From NCBI GenBank assembly GCA_041738345.1, contig JBGSPX010000017.1, forward strand, positions 1-8,892: DNA of 8,892 nt, given 5' to 3'. The notes below the pieces were generated by a model that was not told the DNA's origin, made no database searches, and saw nothing but the letters and a program-made list of their open reading frames with translations. A program made the position numbers and the translations under genes. The DNA comes from Proteocatella sp041738345 (GTDB lineage Bacteria > Bacillota > Clostridia > Peptostreptococcales > Filifactoraceae). Below are positions 1 through 6,777 of this stretch, one piece after another (within the stretch, counting starts at the first letter, position 1; every line of letters begins with the position of its first letter).

Positions 1-64
1 TTTACAAGTTTTACGCACATTCACATAAATTCGTTACATTTATGCAGTTCTCAAGGCTTGTAAA
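1..64 (-). other. Peripheral stem-loops 3' of the intron core
   Basis: Downstream of P9 the minus strand holds an 8-bp inverted repeat, UUUACAAG (64-57) with CUUGUAAA (8-1). It encloses an 8-bp stem, GCAUAAAU (45-38) with AUUUAUGU (30-23). The outer stem ends exactly at the window edge and may continue beyond it, since GGG at 67-65 could pair with CCC just outside. This is probably a P9.1/P9.2-type extension of the ribozyme or the link to the transposase part. I see no coding sequence here. Confidence 0.55.
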
Positions 65-75
65 CCCATGAACTT

Positions 76-432
76 CTCATACTTTCATATGAGCGTAGAC
101 TATATCATCACCTTTATCGGTGTCCTCCACTTCCACCCACTTGAGTGTACTCTCTTTCGAGATAGTCGTTGAAGGTTCTCCTATTAGGAGCTTCCCTGCT
201 GATTACCCATTATCATGTGCACTTAGGATTTAACCTTATGCCATCTAGTTAATTTTTTCTGCTTTCGCCACATTCACGCTTAGGTTTATTTCATCCTTAC
301 GTTGTAGTTTAACTAGCTTTAGGGACTTCCAGCAATTCAAAGGATTTTGGATAGGTTTATTTAATGTTATACCTATCACTCCATGCTCTTTACGAACATG
401 GGAGGCTGTCAACAATTTTGTAACTGTTAGTT
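76..432 (-). ncRNA. Group I intron catalytic core (subgroup IA-like)
   Basis: I folded the minus strand by hand and found every conserved helix in order. P1: exon GAGGU (437-433) with internal guide GCCUC (406-402), with the U-G wobble at the splice site, extended by UAACA (429-425) with UGUUG (414-410). P2: CCAUG 401-397 with 385-381. Peripheral stem GAUAGGU 377-371 with ACCUAUC 356-350. P3: UCCUUU 344-339 with GGAGGA 128-123. P4: UUGCUG 335-330 with CAGCAG 201-196. A P5 extension, CUAGUUAA 316-309 with UUAACUAG 252-245. P6: CUCCU 190-186 with AGGAG 182-178. P7: GACUAU 167-162 with AUAGUC 103-98. P8: CACC 122-119 with GGUG 112-109. P9: CUCAUAU with a GAAA loop, 93-76. Small hairpins between P7 and P3 (CUC-GAAA-GAG at 161-152) are the extra P7.1/P7.2 elements typical of subgroup IA. 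The P3/P7 pseudoknot is fully formed, so the ribozyme looks intact. P5 itself (perhaps CCC 324-322 with GGG 208-206) is the weakest part of my fold. Confidence 0.93.
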
Positions 433-627
433 ACCTCTTCTCTGCTCACTAAAGGATACGTCTATAGTTTCAGTTATTTTATAGCTGTTGTTTAGCCCCA
501 CATCCATATTGACGTTATATGAGGTTATATCAAATGCCTCTAATGCTAATACGGTCTGAGGTATAAAAATCATTCCAAGTATTAATAATAGTGCAAAGTA
601 GCGTTTTAAATTTAATATTTTTTTCAA
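433..627 (-). CDS. DUF2207 membrane protein, 5' exon only (interrupted by the intron)
   Basis: This is the first 65 codons of a predicted membrane protein of the DUF2207 family, whose function is unknown. Residues 1-29 are a signal peptide: positive MKKILNLKR, hydrophobic FALLLILGMIFI, then a VLA-like site. Residues 30-65 match the start of the DUF2207 ectodomain: a beta strand with YNVNMDVGLNNSYKITETIDVSF, then QRRG, which in the family is followed by an I/F-Y/R stretch. At that point the reading frame enters the intron and hits TAA (429-427) after one extra codon. The start is TTG at 627-625, chosen because a good Shine-Dalgarno GGGGGTGAG (639-631) lies just upstream and the protein then begins with a normal signal peptide. 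The gene sits 34 bp after lemA, the usual partner of DUF2207. The rest of the protein must lie beyond the left window edge. If the intron splices, the gene is functional; if not, it is a null allele. Confidence 0.8.
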
Positions 628-630
628 AAA

Positions 631-639
631 CTCACCCCC
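631..639 (-). promoter_or_regulatory. Ribosome binding site for the TTG start of the DUF2207 gene
   Basis: GGGGGTGAG on the minus strand is complementary to the anti-Shine-Dalgarno end of 16S rRNA and lies 3-5 bases before the TTG codon. No ATG is available that would give a signal peptide, so this site decides the start. Confidence 0.6.
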
Positions 640-661
640 AACCTAAACAGTTTGCCATCTA

Positions 662-1204
662 CTAAAATTGAACCTTTACATTTTCTCTTTCTGATTCATC
701 AACTGTAAAGAATGGATATTTTTTGAAACCCGTCATTCCTGCAATTATATTTGATGGGAACATCTCAACCTTTGTGTTAAGCGCTCTTACTGCGCCATTG
801 TAGTATTTTCTAGCTTGTGAAATTTCATTTTCAAGTCCTGTAAGCTGATTCTGAAGATTTAAAAAGCTAGTATCCGCCTTTAAATCTGGATAGTTTTCTG
901 AAACTGCAAATAAACTCTTAAGTGTCCCTGAAAGCATATTTTCATTTTGAGCTTTTTCATCAAGTGACTGTGCTCCCATTGCCATAGTTCTAGCACTTAT
1001 AACTTTTTCTAAAGTCTCTTTTTCATGACTTGCATACTGCTTTACCACTTCTACAAGATTTGGAATCAGGTCATAACGTTTTTTCAAATACACATCCATT
1101 GTAGAAAATGCTTCATCCGTTTGAGTTCTAAGTCTTACAAAGGTGTTGTAATACCCTACTCCCACAACTAATACCACGACTAATATACCTATTGCAATAA
1201 ACAT
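662..1204 (-). CDS. lemA: LemA family membrane-anchored protein
   Basis: The 180-residue length is normal for LemA. One N-terminal hydrophobic helix (residues 2-18) anchors the protein, and the rest is an alpha-helical coiled bundle. Family signatures are visible: YNTFVRLRTQTDEAFSTMDV (19-38), the conserved KKRYDLIPNLVE (41-52), and ENYPDLKAD followed by FLNLQNQLTGLE and ISQARKYYNGAV (103-139). The C-terminal hydrophobic block FPSNIIAGMTGFKKYPFFTV (149-168) is also present. The molecular role of LemA is not established; in bacteria it is commonly linked to DUF2207 or TPM-domain envelope genes. The start is ATG at 1204-1202 behind an excellent AGGAGGG (1216-1210), 6 bp away. It lies 45 bp downstream of dxr with no terminator between them and 34 bp upstream of the DUF2207 gene, so the three genes may be co-transcribed. 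Confidence 0.93.
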   Translation of the reverse strand: MFIAIGILVVVLVVGVGYYNTFVRLRTQTDEAFSTMDVYLKKRYDLIPNLVEVVKQYASHEKETLEKVISARTMAMGAQSLDEKAQNENMLSGTLKSLFAVSENYPDLKADTSFLNLQNQLTGLENEISQARKYYNGAVRALNTKVEMFPSNIIAGMTGFKKYPFFTVDESERENVKVQF

Positions 1205-1249
1205 ACTATCCCTCCTAGTTTAATTTGAAATTTTTGTGATTTTCTTATA

Positions 1250-2395
1250 TTATACCCCAAGTGAATTAATAAATTCATGAGTTTGACGTTCTAATTGTAA
1301 AATCTCTTCTATTGATGGATTTTTAATAAGCGTATGCGCCTCCATACTCTTTTCGATTAAATCCACAATATCTAGATACGCTATCTCTCTATTTAAAAAT
1401 TTACTTACTGCTAATTCATTTGCCGCATTGTATACAGTTGGCATCGAGCCCCCTGTTCTTATCGCTTCATACGCAAGTGCAAGTCCTTTAAAGGTCTTCA
1501 TATCCGGTTCTTCAAACGTTATCTGTTTTAGAGTTTTAAAATCAAGACGTTTTCCATCTAAAAAACGATGGTCTGGATAGTAAAGTGCATATTGGATTGG
1601 AAGCCTCATATCGGGAGTTCCAAGTTGTGCAATTATACTGCCATCTACAAGTTCTATCATTGAGTGAATTATGCTTTGGGGCTGTACTACAACCTCAATA
1701 TCCTCTACCTCCATATCAAACAACCATTTTGCTTCTATAACTTCCAGTCCTTTATTTACAAGTGTGGACGAATCTATAGTTATTTTTCTTCCCATACTCC
1801 AGTTAGGATGTTTTAGCGCATCTTCAAGTTTAACCTTTGCCAGTTGTTCTTTGCTCATTCCTCTAAAAGGTCCTCCCGATGCTGTAATAAGTAATTTTGA
1901 AATTTGAGCCTTCTTTTCCCCATGAAGACACTGGAGAATTGCACTGTGCTCACTATCTACTGGAAGTATATTTACATTGTACTCCTTTGCAAGCGGCATT
2001 ATTATATGGCCTGCGGTTACAAGCGTCTCTTTGTTTGCAAGGGCTATATCCTTACCTGCTTTTATAGCTTCTACTGTAGGCACAAGCCCTATCATTCCAA
2101 CTATTGCCGTAAGTAGTGTCTGCGCTTCTTCACAGACTGCTACCGCTATAAGTCCCTCCATGCCATACATAACTTCTATATCTTTACCCTCTAGCATAAC
2201 TTTCAGTTTGTTCGCTGACTCTTCACTTCCTACTGAGACTAACTTTGGTGAAAATTCATCTATTTGCTGTTTTAGTAACTCAATATTGTTTCCAGCTGAA
2301 AGTGCTACTACTTCAAGATCTTTATTTTTTCTTACGACATCTAGTGCCTGCGTTCCTATCGAGCCTGTAGAGCCTAAAATCGCTATTTTTTTCAT
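1250..2395 (-). CDS. dxr: 1-deoxy-D-xylulose 5-phosphate reductoisomerase
   Basis: This cytosolic enzyme catalyses the first committed step of the MEP isoprenoid pathway: DXP to 2-C-methyl-D-erythritol 4-phosphate, using NADPH and a divalent metal. The 381 residues are a full-length family member. The N-terminal Rossmann fold shows GSTGSIG (8-14) and ALANKETLV (118-126). The metal and substrate site is complete: D147, S148 and E149 in PVDSEH, and S-S-T-L-x-N-K-G-L-E with N214, K215 and E218. SGGPF (173-177) and the flexible lid with H196, W199 and M201 are present, then QSIIHSMIE (240-248) and the C-terminal helical bundle, about 300-381. The start is ATG behind GAGGT (2407-2403), 7 bp upstream. 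In many Firmicutes dxr sits between cdsA and rseP; here it is outside that cluster and is followed by lemA. No damage is visible. Fosmidomycin is the classic inhibitor of the family. Confidence 0.98.
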   Translation of the reverse strand: MKKIAILGSTGSIGTQALDVVRKNKDLEVVALSAGNNIELLKQQIDEFSPKLVSVGSEESANKLKVMLEGKDIEVMYGMEGLIAVAVCEEAQTLLTAIVGMIGLVPTVEAIKAGKDIALANKETLVTAGHIIMPLAKEYNVNILPVDSEHSAILQCLHGEKKAQISKLLITASGGPFRGMSKEQLAKVKLEDALKHPNWSMGRKITIDSSTLVNKGLEVIEAKWLFDMEVEDIEVVVQPQSIIHSMIELVDGSIIAQLGTPDMRLPIQYALYYPDHRFLDGKRLDFKTLKQITFEEPDMKTFKGLALAYEAIRTGGSMPTVYNAANELAVSKFLNREIAYLDIVDLIEKSMEAHTLIKNPSIEEILQLERQTHEFINSLGV

Positions 2396-2451
2396 AATAT
2401 TTACCTCGTTTTATATAATTAATTCTAATTTATATTTTATTCATAACTTTA

Positions 2452-2480
2452 AATTTAACACACTTTATCGCCTTTCTCAA
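2452..2480 (-). promoter_or_regulatory. Candidate sigma-A promoter for dxr
   Basis: TTGAGA (2480-2475) and TAAATT (2457-2452) are separated by exactly 17 bp. This matches TTGACA at 5 of 6 and TATAAT at 4 of 6 positions. It lies about 55 bp upstream of the dxr start in a very AT-rich spacer where chance -10-like sites are common, so support is moderate. Confidence 0.45.
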
Positions 2481-2579
2481 TACTAAAAACTTAAATTTAG
2501 GTATTTAATTCGCTATTTTCACTATATTTTTAAAGCAAACGTTTTTTTAATATAATAAAACTTTTTAATTAAAAAATCA

Positions 2580-2606
2580 TTATGCATTTTTATTTTAAGC
2601 CGATAA
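2580..2606 (+). promoter_or_regulatory. Candidate SigD (sigma-28 type) promoter for the chemoreceptor genes
   Basis: GCCGATAA at 2599-2606 is an exact match to the -10 element used by the flagellar/chemotaxis sigma factor (FliA GCCGATAA, SigD GCCGATAT). The -35 position with a 15-bp spacer reads TTAT (2580-2583), a weak match to TAAA. Transcription would start near 2613, giving a leader of about 53 bases before the receptor ATG. A GC-containing octamer standing alone in a spacer of almost pure A+T, and in front of an MCP gene, makes chance unlikely. Confidence 0.65.
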
Positions 2607-2665
2607 CTTTTATAGTGTATTTTTTTATTTTAATTTCATAAACTTTTATTTAACGGGAGAATATA

Positions 2666-4678
2666 ATGGAAAACATCAAAAATTTAAGTTCTAGAAAACT
2701 TGGATTTAACAATTCCAAGAGCATCAAAAAACGAATTACAAGTGGCATTTTGGCTATGATCATAATCCTAAGTTCTATATTAGGGCTAATTGCCGCTATG
2801 CTTAGCTATTCATCATCGCTTAACTCGCTTGAGCTTTCAATGATTGAAACAGCTACAATTGCTGCGGATAGAGTTTCTAAGGAGATTTCCGCATATCGAA
2901 ATCTTGCTTATGAAATTGGATGTATCCCTAAGCTTTCTAATCCTAAAACTTCAATTTCTGAAAAACAAGCAATAATAGATTCTCGCTCAAAGGCCTACGG
3001 TTTTGTAAGAGGAAACATTCTTACCCCTGATGGAAATAGCATATTTGATGGTAATAATTATTCTGACAGAGCTTACTTTCAAAGCGCTATGCAGGGTAAA
3101 ACTTTTGCTTCTGACCCAGTTGTAAGTAAAGTAACTGGAAAGATGACGATGATTGTTTCTGCGCCTATTTGGAAAGATGGGATGCCCGATTCAAGTGTAA
3201 CGGGGGTAATATACTTTGTTCCAGATGAGAATTTCTTAAATACTGAAATGGGTAATATGAAAATCGGAAGTACCGGTTCTTCTTATATCATAAATAAAGA
3301 TGGGCTTACCATAGCTCACGAAAATGTCGATATCGTTGGAGTAGAAAATACTACCGAGATGGCAAAAACAGATAACTCCCTAGCTTCTATTGCTGCTATA
3401 GAGCAGGAGATGATAAGTGGAAAAAATGGTTTTGGAAAATATAGCTACAATGGAAACAAAAAAGTAGTAGCTTATGCCCCAGTGCCTAATACTGAAGGTT
3501 GGAGTATTGCGCTTTCTACTACCGAAAAAGAATTCCTTGCTCATTTCCAAAAAGCAATATTTTATGTAATTGCTACGCTTATTGCATTCTTAGCTTTAGG
3601 TATAGTGTTTTCAAACAGATTTGCTAACTCTATTTCAAAACCGATATTAGCTTGTACTGAAAGACTTAATTTGCTTTCAGAAGGTGATTTAAAATCCCCA
3701 GTACCTACTACAGAAGCAGAAGATGAAACTGGAAAGCTTCTAAATGACCTTGCCATAACTATAGAACGTCTAAATGGCGCTATTGCCGATACTTCACATT
3801 GTCTTGCTGCCGCAGCAGATGGCGATTTAACTCAAACAATCGAAAGAAAATTCATGGGAGATTTTGAACAACTTGGAAATTCTGTGAATAATATAATTAT
3901 GTCTCTTAATGATACTGTCGAGCAAATAAATACAAGTGCAAGTCAAGTTGCAAATGGTTCTGAACAAGTAGCGTCAGGCGCGCAAGCCCTTGCACAAGGT
4001 TCTACTGAGCAGTCTAGTTCAGTGGAAGAACTAGTGGCTACTATAGAGGATATATCTGAAAAGATCCAAGCAAGTGCCCAAAACTCTGTAGATGCAAAAA
4101 CTAAGATTTCATCGGTTGAATCAGATGTTGAAAACTGTAATATTCAAATGCAAAATATGCTTTCTGCAATGGGCGATATCAGCGATGGCTCTAATGAAAT
4201 TAGAAAAATAATTAAAACTATTGAAGATATTGCGTTCCAAACAAATATTCTTGCACTTAATGCTGCTGTTGAGGCTGCTAGAGCTGGTCAAGCTGGAAAA
4301 GGCTTTGCTGTAGTTGCGGATGAGGTTAGAAACCTTGCTAATAAGAGTGCCGAAGCGGCTAAAGATACTACGCTGCTTATAGAAAATTCGATTGTTTCAG
4401 TAGCAAACGGAAGTAAAATTGCAGGAGAAACAGGTACTATAATGGAGTCTATTGTCCAAAATACCCAAACTGTATCTCAGGTAATTGATATGATATCAGA
4501 AAATGCTGTATCTCAAGCACAAGCGATAGTACAGGTTCAGCAAGGGGTGGATCAGATATCTTCTGTTGTTCACAGCAACTCTGCTACGGCTGAGGAAAGT
4601 GCCGCTTCAAGCGAGGAACTTTCAGCACAGGCAGACAGCTTAAGTGAACTTGTAGGAAGATTTGTATTAATGAAATAA
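2666..4678 (+). CDS. Methyl-accepting chemotaxis protein, dCache sensor (first of tandem pair)
   Basis: This inner-membrane chemoreceptor of 670 residues signals ligand occupancy through CheW/CheA to the flagellar motor. Domain order is: short cytoplasmic tail; TM1 at about 25-47; extracellular double-Cache sensor at about 48-290; TM2 at about 296-316; HAMP at 317-370. A second HAMP-like repeat follows at 376-420 (ADGDL to GDFEQLGNSVNNII), then the coiled-coil signalling domain. The CheA/CheW-binding hairpin tip is intact at 521-560 (EIRKIIKTIEDIAFQTNILA, then the AAVEAARAGQAGKGFAVVAD stretch). Likely methylation helices lie around 446-462 (STEQSSSVEEL) and 638-657 (SATAEESAASSEELSAQADS). The membrane-distal Cache has the usual YSDRAYFQSAMQG segment (132-144) and ends in SAPIWKDG. 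It lacks the R-x-x-W-Y signature of amino-acid-binding dCache receptors, so the ligand is unknown. There is no C-terminal CheR pentapeptide. The start is ATG behind GGGAGA. A SigD-like promoter lies upstream. Confidence 0.96.
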   Translation: MENIKNLSSRKLGFNNSKSIKKRITSGILAMIIILSSILGLIAAMLSYSSSLNSLELSMIETATIAADRVSKEISAYRNLAYEIGCIPKLSNPKTSISEKQAIIDSRSKAYGFVRGNILTPDGNSIFDGNNYSDRAYFQSAMQGKTFASDPVVSKVTGKMTMIVSAPIWKDGMPDSSVTGVIYFVPDENFLNTEMGNMKIGSTGSSYIINKDGLTIAHENVDIVGVENTTEMAKTDNSLASIAAIEQEMISGKNGFGKYSYNGNKKVVAYAPVPNTEGWSIALSTTEKEFLAHFQKAIFYVIATLIAFLALGIVFSNRFANSISKPILACTERLNLLSEGDLKSPVPTTEAEDETGKLLNDLAITIERLNGAIADTSHCLAAAADGDLTQTIERKFMGDFEQLGNSVNNIIMSLNDTVEQINTSASQVANGSEQVASGAQALAQGSTEQSSSVEELVATIEDISEKIQASAQNSVDAKTKISSVESDVENCNIQMQNMLSAMGDISDGSNEIRKIIKTIEDIAFQTNILALNAAVEAARAGQAGKGFAVVADEVRNLANKSAEAAKDTTLLIENSIVSVANGSKIAGETGTIMESIVQNTQTVSQVIDMISENAVSQAQAIVQVQQGVDQISSVVHSNSATAEESAASSEELSAQADSLSELVGRFVLMK

Positions 4679-4713
4679 AATTTGTTCAATTTAATTTAAA
4701 GGGTGGTCTTAAT

Positions 4714-6696
4714 ATGAAAAGTAATTCAAGCATGAAAAGTATTAAAAAAAGGGTAAATTACACTATTGTTTCAATAATTCTATTACTCAGTGTTATTCTT
4801 GGCTCTATTGCCTCGTATTTAAACTATAAAGTGGTTTTAGAAACACTTGAAATCTCACTGATGGAAACTGCAACCGTATCCTCACATCAGATTTCAGATT
4901 TTTTATCTAGTTATAAAAATGTAGTTGCGGAGATAGGAACTATCCCTAAGCTGTCTGACCCAAAAGTATCATTAGCTGAAAAACAGTCTATAATTGAAGA
5001 TAGAGCCAAAACTTATGGCTTCCAAAGAGGAAATATCATAACTCCAAATGGATTGGGACTTTTCAATGGTGAAGATTATTCTAGTAGCGACCATTTTAAA
5101 GCATCTATGCAAGGCGAAGCATTCTGCTCAAATCCTAGTATGGGTAAAACTTCTGGCGAGATTAGATATGTAATTTCTGCTCCAATTTGGAAAAATGGAG
5201 ATAAAGGTTCTGAAATTTATGGGGTAGTAAGCTTTGTGCCTGATGCTAATTTCTTAAATAATAAGGTAAGTGAGATAAAAATAGGAAAAAACAGTGCCTC
5301 ATATATCTTAGATAAGAACGGCCTTACGATAGCCTCTACAGATAATTCGCTTGTTGGAATTGAAAATGTAACCGAACTTTCTAAAACAGATGACTCGCTT
5401 AAATCACTTGCCAAAGTTGAAGCTGAAATGATTAATGGAAAAACTGGTTTTGGAATGTATAGCTATGATAATCAGAAAAAACTTAGTGCTTATGCCCCAA
5501 TTCCAGGAACTGACGGTTGGAGTATAGCTGTAAATACACTTGAGTCAGACTTCTTAGGTGGCTTAAAAACTTTCTTAATATCTATGTTTGCAATATTATT
5601 AGTATTTTTAGCCGCAGGAAGTGTGCTATCTAATCATTTTGCAAATTCTATCTCTCAGCCTATAATTCAATGTGCAAATAGACTTAAGCTTCTAGCTGAA
5701 GGTGATTTAAAATCTCCAGTACCTACTACAGATGCTCAAGATGAGACAGGTATGCTGCTTTCAGATTTAAACGAAACTATCTCAAACCTAAATGAAGCGA
5801 TTGAGGAAACTTCGCTTTCACTTTCTGAAGCTGCAAACGGAAATCTTACTAAAACTATAGATCGATCATTTAAAGGTGATTTCGAAGAATTAGGTCGTTC
5901 TGTAAATATGATTATATCTTCACTTAACGAAACCCTAAGTCAAATAAATTTAAGTGCTGGAGAAGTTGCTAATGGTTCAGAACAGGTAGCTTCAGGAGCT
6001 CAAGCTCTTGCCCAAGGTTCTACTGAGCAAGCAACTTCCGTAGAACATTTGGTTGCCACTATAGAAGATGTAACTTCACTTATTAAAAAGAGTACTCAGA
6101 ATTCTGTTGAAACTAAGGAAAAAGTAGATATAATCGGAAATGATATTGAAGACTGTCATGCTCAAATGCAAAATATGATTCAAGCTATGGGGCAAATAAA
6201 TGATAGCTCAAACGAAATCAGAAAAATAATTAAGACCATAGAAGATATTGCTTTCCAAACAAATATCTTGGCACTAAATGCCGCAGTAGAAGCTGCTAGA
6301 GCAGGTCAAGCAGGTAAAGGCTTTGCCGTAGTTGCGGACGAAGTTCGAAATCTTGCTAACAAAAGTGCCGAAGCGGCTCAAAATACAACTCAGCTTATTG
6401 AAAACTCTATTCTTGCAGTTGAAAACGGTGGCTCTATAGCAAATGAAGCGGCTATAATTATGGATGCCGTAGCTGAAAATACAAAAAATATAATCACTAT
6501 GATTGATACGATATCTCATGATTCAAAAACGCAAGCTACTTCAATGGTAGATGTTCAAGAAAATGTAGAACAAATATCTATGGTTGTTCACAGCAACTCT
6601 GCTACTGCTGAAGAAAGTGCTGCTGCAAGTGAAGAACTATCTGCACAAGCAGATACTTTAAAATCATTAGTAGAAAGATTTACACTTTTACGATAG
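4714..6696 (+). CDS. Methyl-accepting chemotaxis protein, dCache sensor (second of tandem pair)
   Basis: This 660-residue paralogue of the preceding receptor starts 35 bp after its stop with its own AAAGGGTGG site (4698-4706) and no promoter I can see, so the two are probably co-transcribed. Architecture is the same: TM1 at about 15-37, double Cache at about 38-280, TM2 at about 285-306, HAMP at about 307-360, a second HAMP-like repeat at 366-410 (ANGNL to GDFEELGRSVNMII), then the signalling domain with the tip at 511-550. The tip and its flanks (EIRKIIKTIED through NKSAEAA) are identical to the first receptor at the protein level while the codons differ. The sensor has diverged: where the first reads YSDRAYF, this one reads YSSSDHF (122-128), and FASDPVVSKV is replaced by FCSNPSMGKT. 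The two probably feed the same kinase array but recognise different ligands. No ligand can be inferred. Confidence 0.96.
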   Translation: MKSNSSMKSIKKRVNYTIVSIILLLSVILGSIASYLNYKVVLETLEISLMETATVSSHQISDFLSSYKNVVAEIGTIPKLSDPKVSLAEKQSIIEDRAKTYGFQRGNIITPNGLGLFNGEDYSSSDHFKASMQGEAFCSNPSMGKTSGEIRYVISAPIWKNGDKGSEIYGVVSFVPDANFLNNKVSEIKIGKNSASYILDKNGLTIASTDNSLVGIENVTELSKTDDSLKSLAKVEAEMINGKTGFGMYSYDNQKKLSAYAPIPGTDGWSIAVNTLESDFLGGLKTFLISMFAILLVFLAAGSVLSNHFANSISQPIIQCANRLKLLAEGDLKSPVPTTDAQDETGMLLSDLNETISNLNEAIEETSLSLSEAANGNLTKTIDRSFKGDFEELGRSVNMIISSLNETLSQINLSAGEVANGSEQVASGAQALAQGSTEQATSVEHLVATIEDVTSLIKKSTQNSVETKEKVDIIGNDIEDCHAQMQNMIQAMGQINDSSNEIRKIIKTIEDIAFQTNILALNAAVEAARAGQAGKGFAVVADEVRNLANKSAEAAQNTTQLIENSILAVENGGSIANEAAIIMDAVAENTKNIITMIDTISHDSKTQATSMVDVQENVEQISMVVHSNSATAEESAAASEELSAQADTLKSLVERFTLLR

Positions 6697-6730
6697 ACTA
6701 GAATCAAATTGCAATAACATCTTGAAATAG

Positions 6731-6775
6731 AAAAATGACTTAACGGTGAGAATATCACTATTAAGTCATTTTTTT
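6731..6775. terminator. Bidirectional intrinsic terminator between convergent genes
   Basis: AAAAATGACTTAA (6731-6743) and TTAAGTCATTTTT (6761-6773) form a perfect 13-bp stem. The 17-base apex contains a further GTGA/TCAC helix (6746-6749 with 6755-6758). On the plus strand it ends in an uninterrupted T run (6769-6775) 34-78 bp after the second receptor. On the minus strand it gives a TTTTT tail just after the stop of the hydrolase gene, so it can serve both directions. Confidence 0.88.
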
Positions 6776-6777
6776 AT

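Larger units (their letters stand above)
1..432 (-). mobile_element. Putative IStron (group I intron plus IS element), 5' end only
   Basis: Sequence unrelated to the DUF2207 gene begins at 432 and reads leftwards out of the window. The first 360 bases form a group I intron (separate entry). After the P9 hairpin the sequence continues into further stems at 64-1 with no end in sight. Bacterial group I introns inside ordinary protein genes of Clostridia are typically the 5' part of IStrons such as CdISt1 of Clostridioides difficile, where the ribozyme is fused to tnpA/tnpB-type genes of the IS605/IS607 group. No transposase gene is visible here, so calling this an IStron rather than a plain group I intron is inference, helped by a TnpB element at the other edge of the window. 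The first bases (434-420) form a small palindrome, GTAAC-TAACA-GTTAC, which could double as a transposon-end hairpin. Confidence 0.7.
2396..2665. other. AT-rich divergent spacer between dxr and mcp1
   Basis: These 270 bp of extreme A+T content separate two divergently transcribed genes. Apart from the two candidate promoters and the two ribosome binding sites (GAGGT for dxr; GGGAGA at 2655-2660 for the receptor) I see no gene, riboswitch or terminator. Confidence 0.6.

Noticed and set aside
1..432. Group II intron or riboswitch at the left edge
   Set aside because: The P/Q/R/S-type group I helices and the P1 pairing to the exon fold completely; no domain V-like hairpin or reverse-transcriptase frame is seen.
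1248..1254. TATAAT at the dxr stop codon as a lemA promoter
   Set aside because: The hexamer is good, but 17 bp upstream there is only TGAATT and no extended -10 TG at the right place; in this AT content it is likely chance.
2465..2472. Minus-strand GGCGATAA as a SigD promoter for dxr
   Set aside because: It has one mismatch to the octamer at a key C and falls inside the spacer of the sigma-A candidate; a housekeeping gene has no reason for flagellar control.
1671..2486. Plus-strand open frames overlapping dxr
   Set aside because: They lie opposite a full-length dxr with all catalytic motifs, have no family resemblance, and are antisense shadows of its codon pattern.
4200..6380. Recent gene conversion between the two receptors at the signalling tip
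   Set aside because: The protein is identical but third codon positions differ throughout, which points to selection rather than recent sequence exchange.
3562..6519. Minus-strand open frames within the two receptor genes
   Set aside because: They lie opposite well-conserved HAMP, sensor and signalling-tip codons, lack ribosome binding sites, and show no protein family features.
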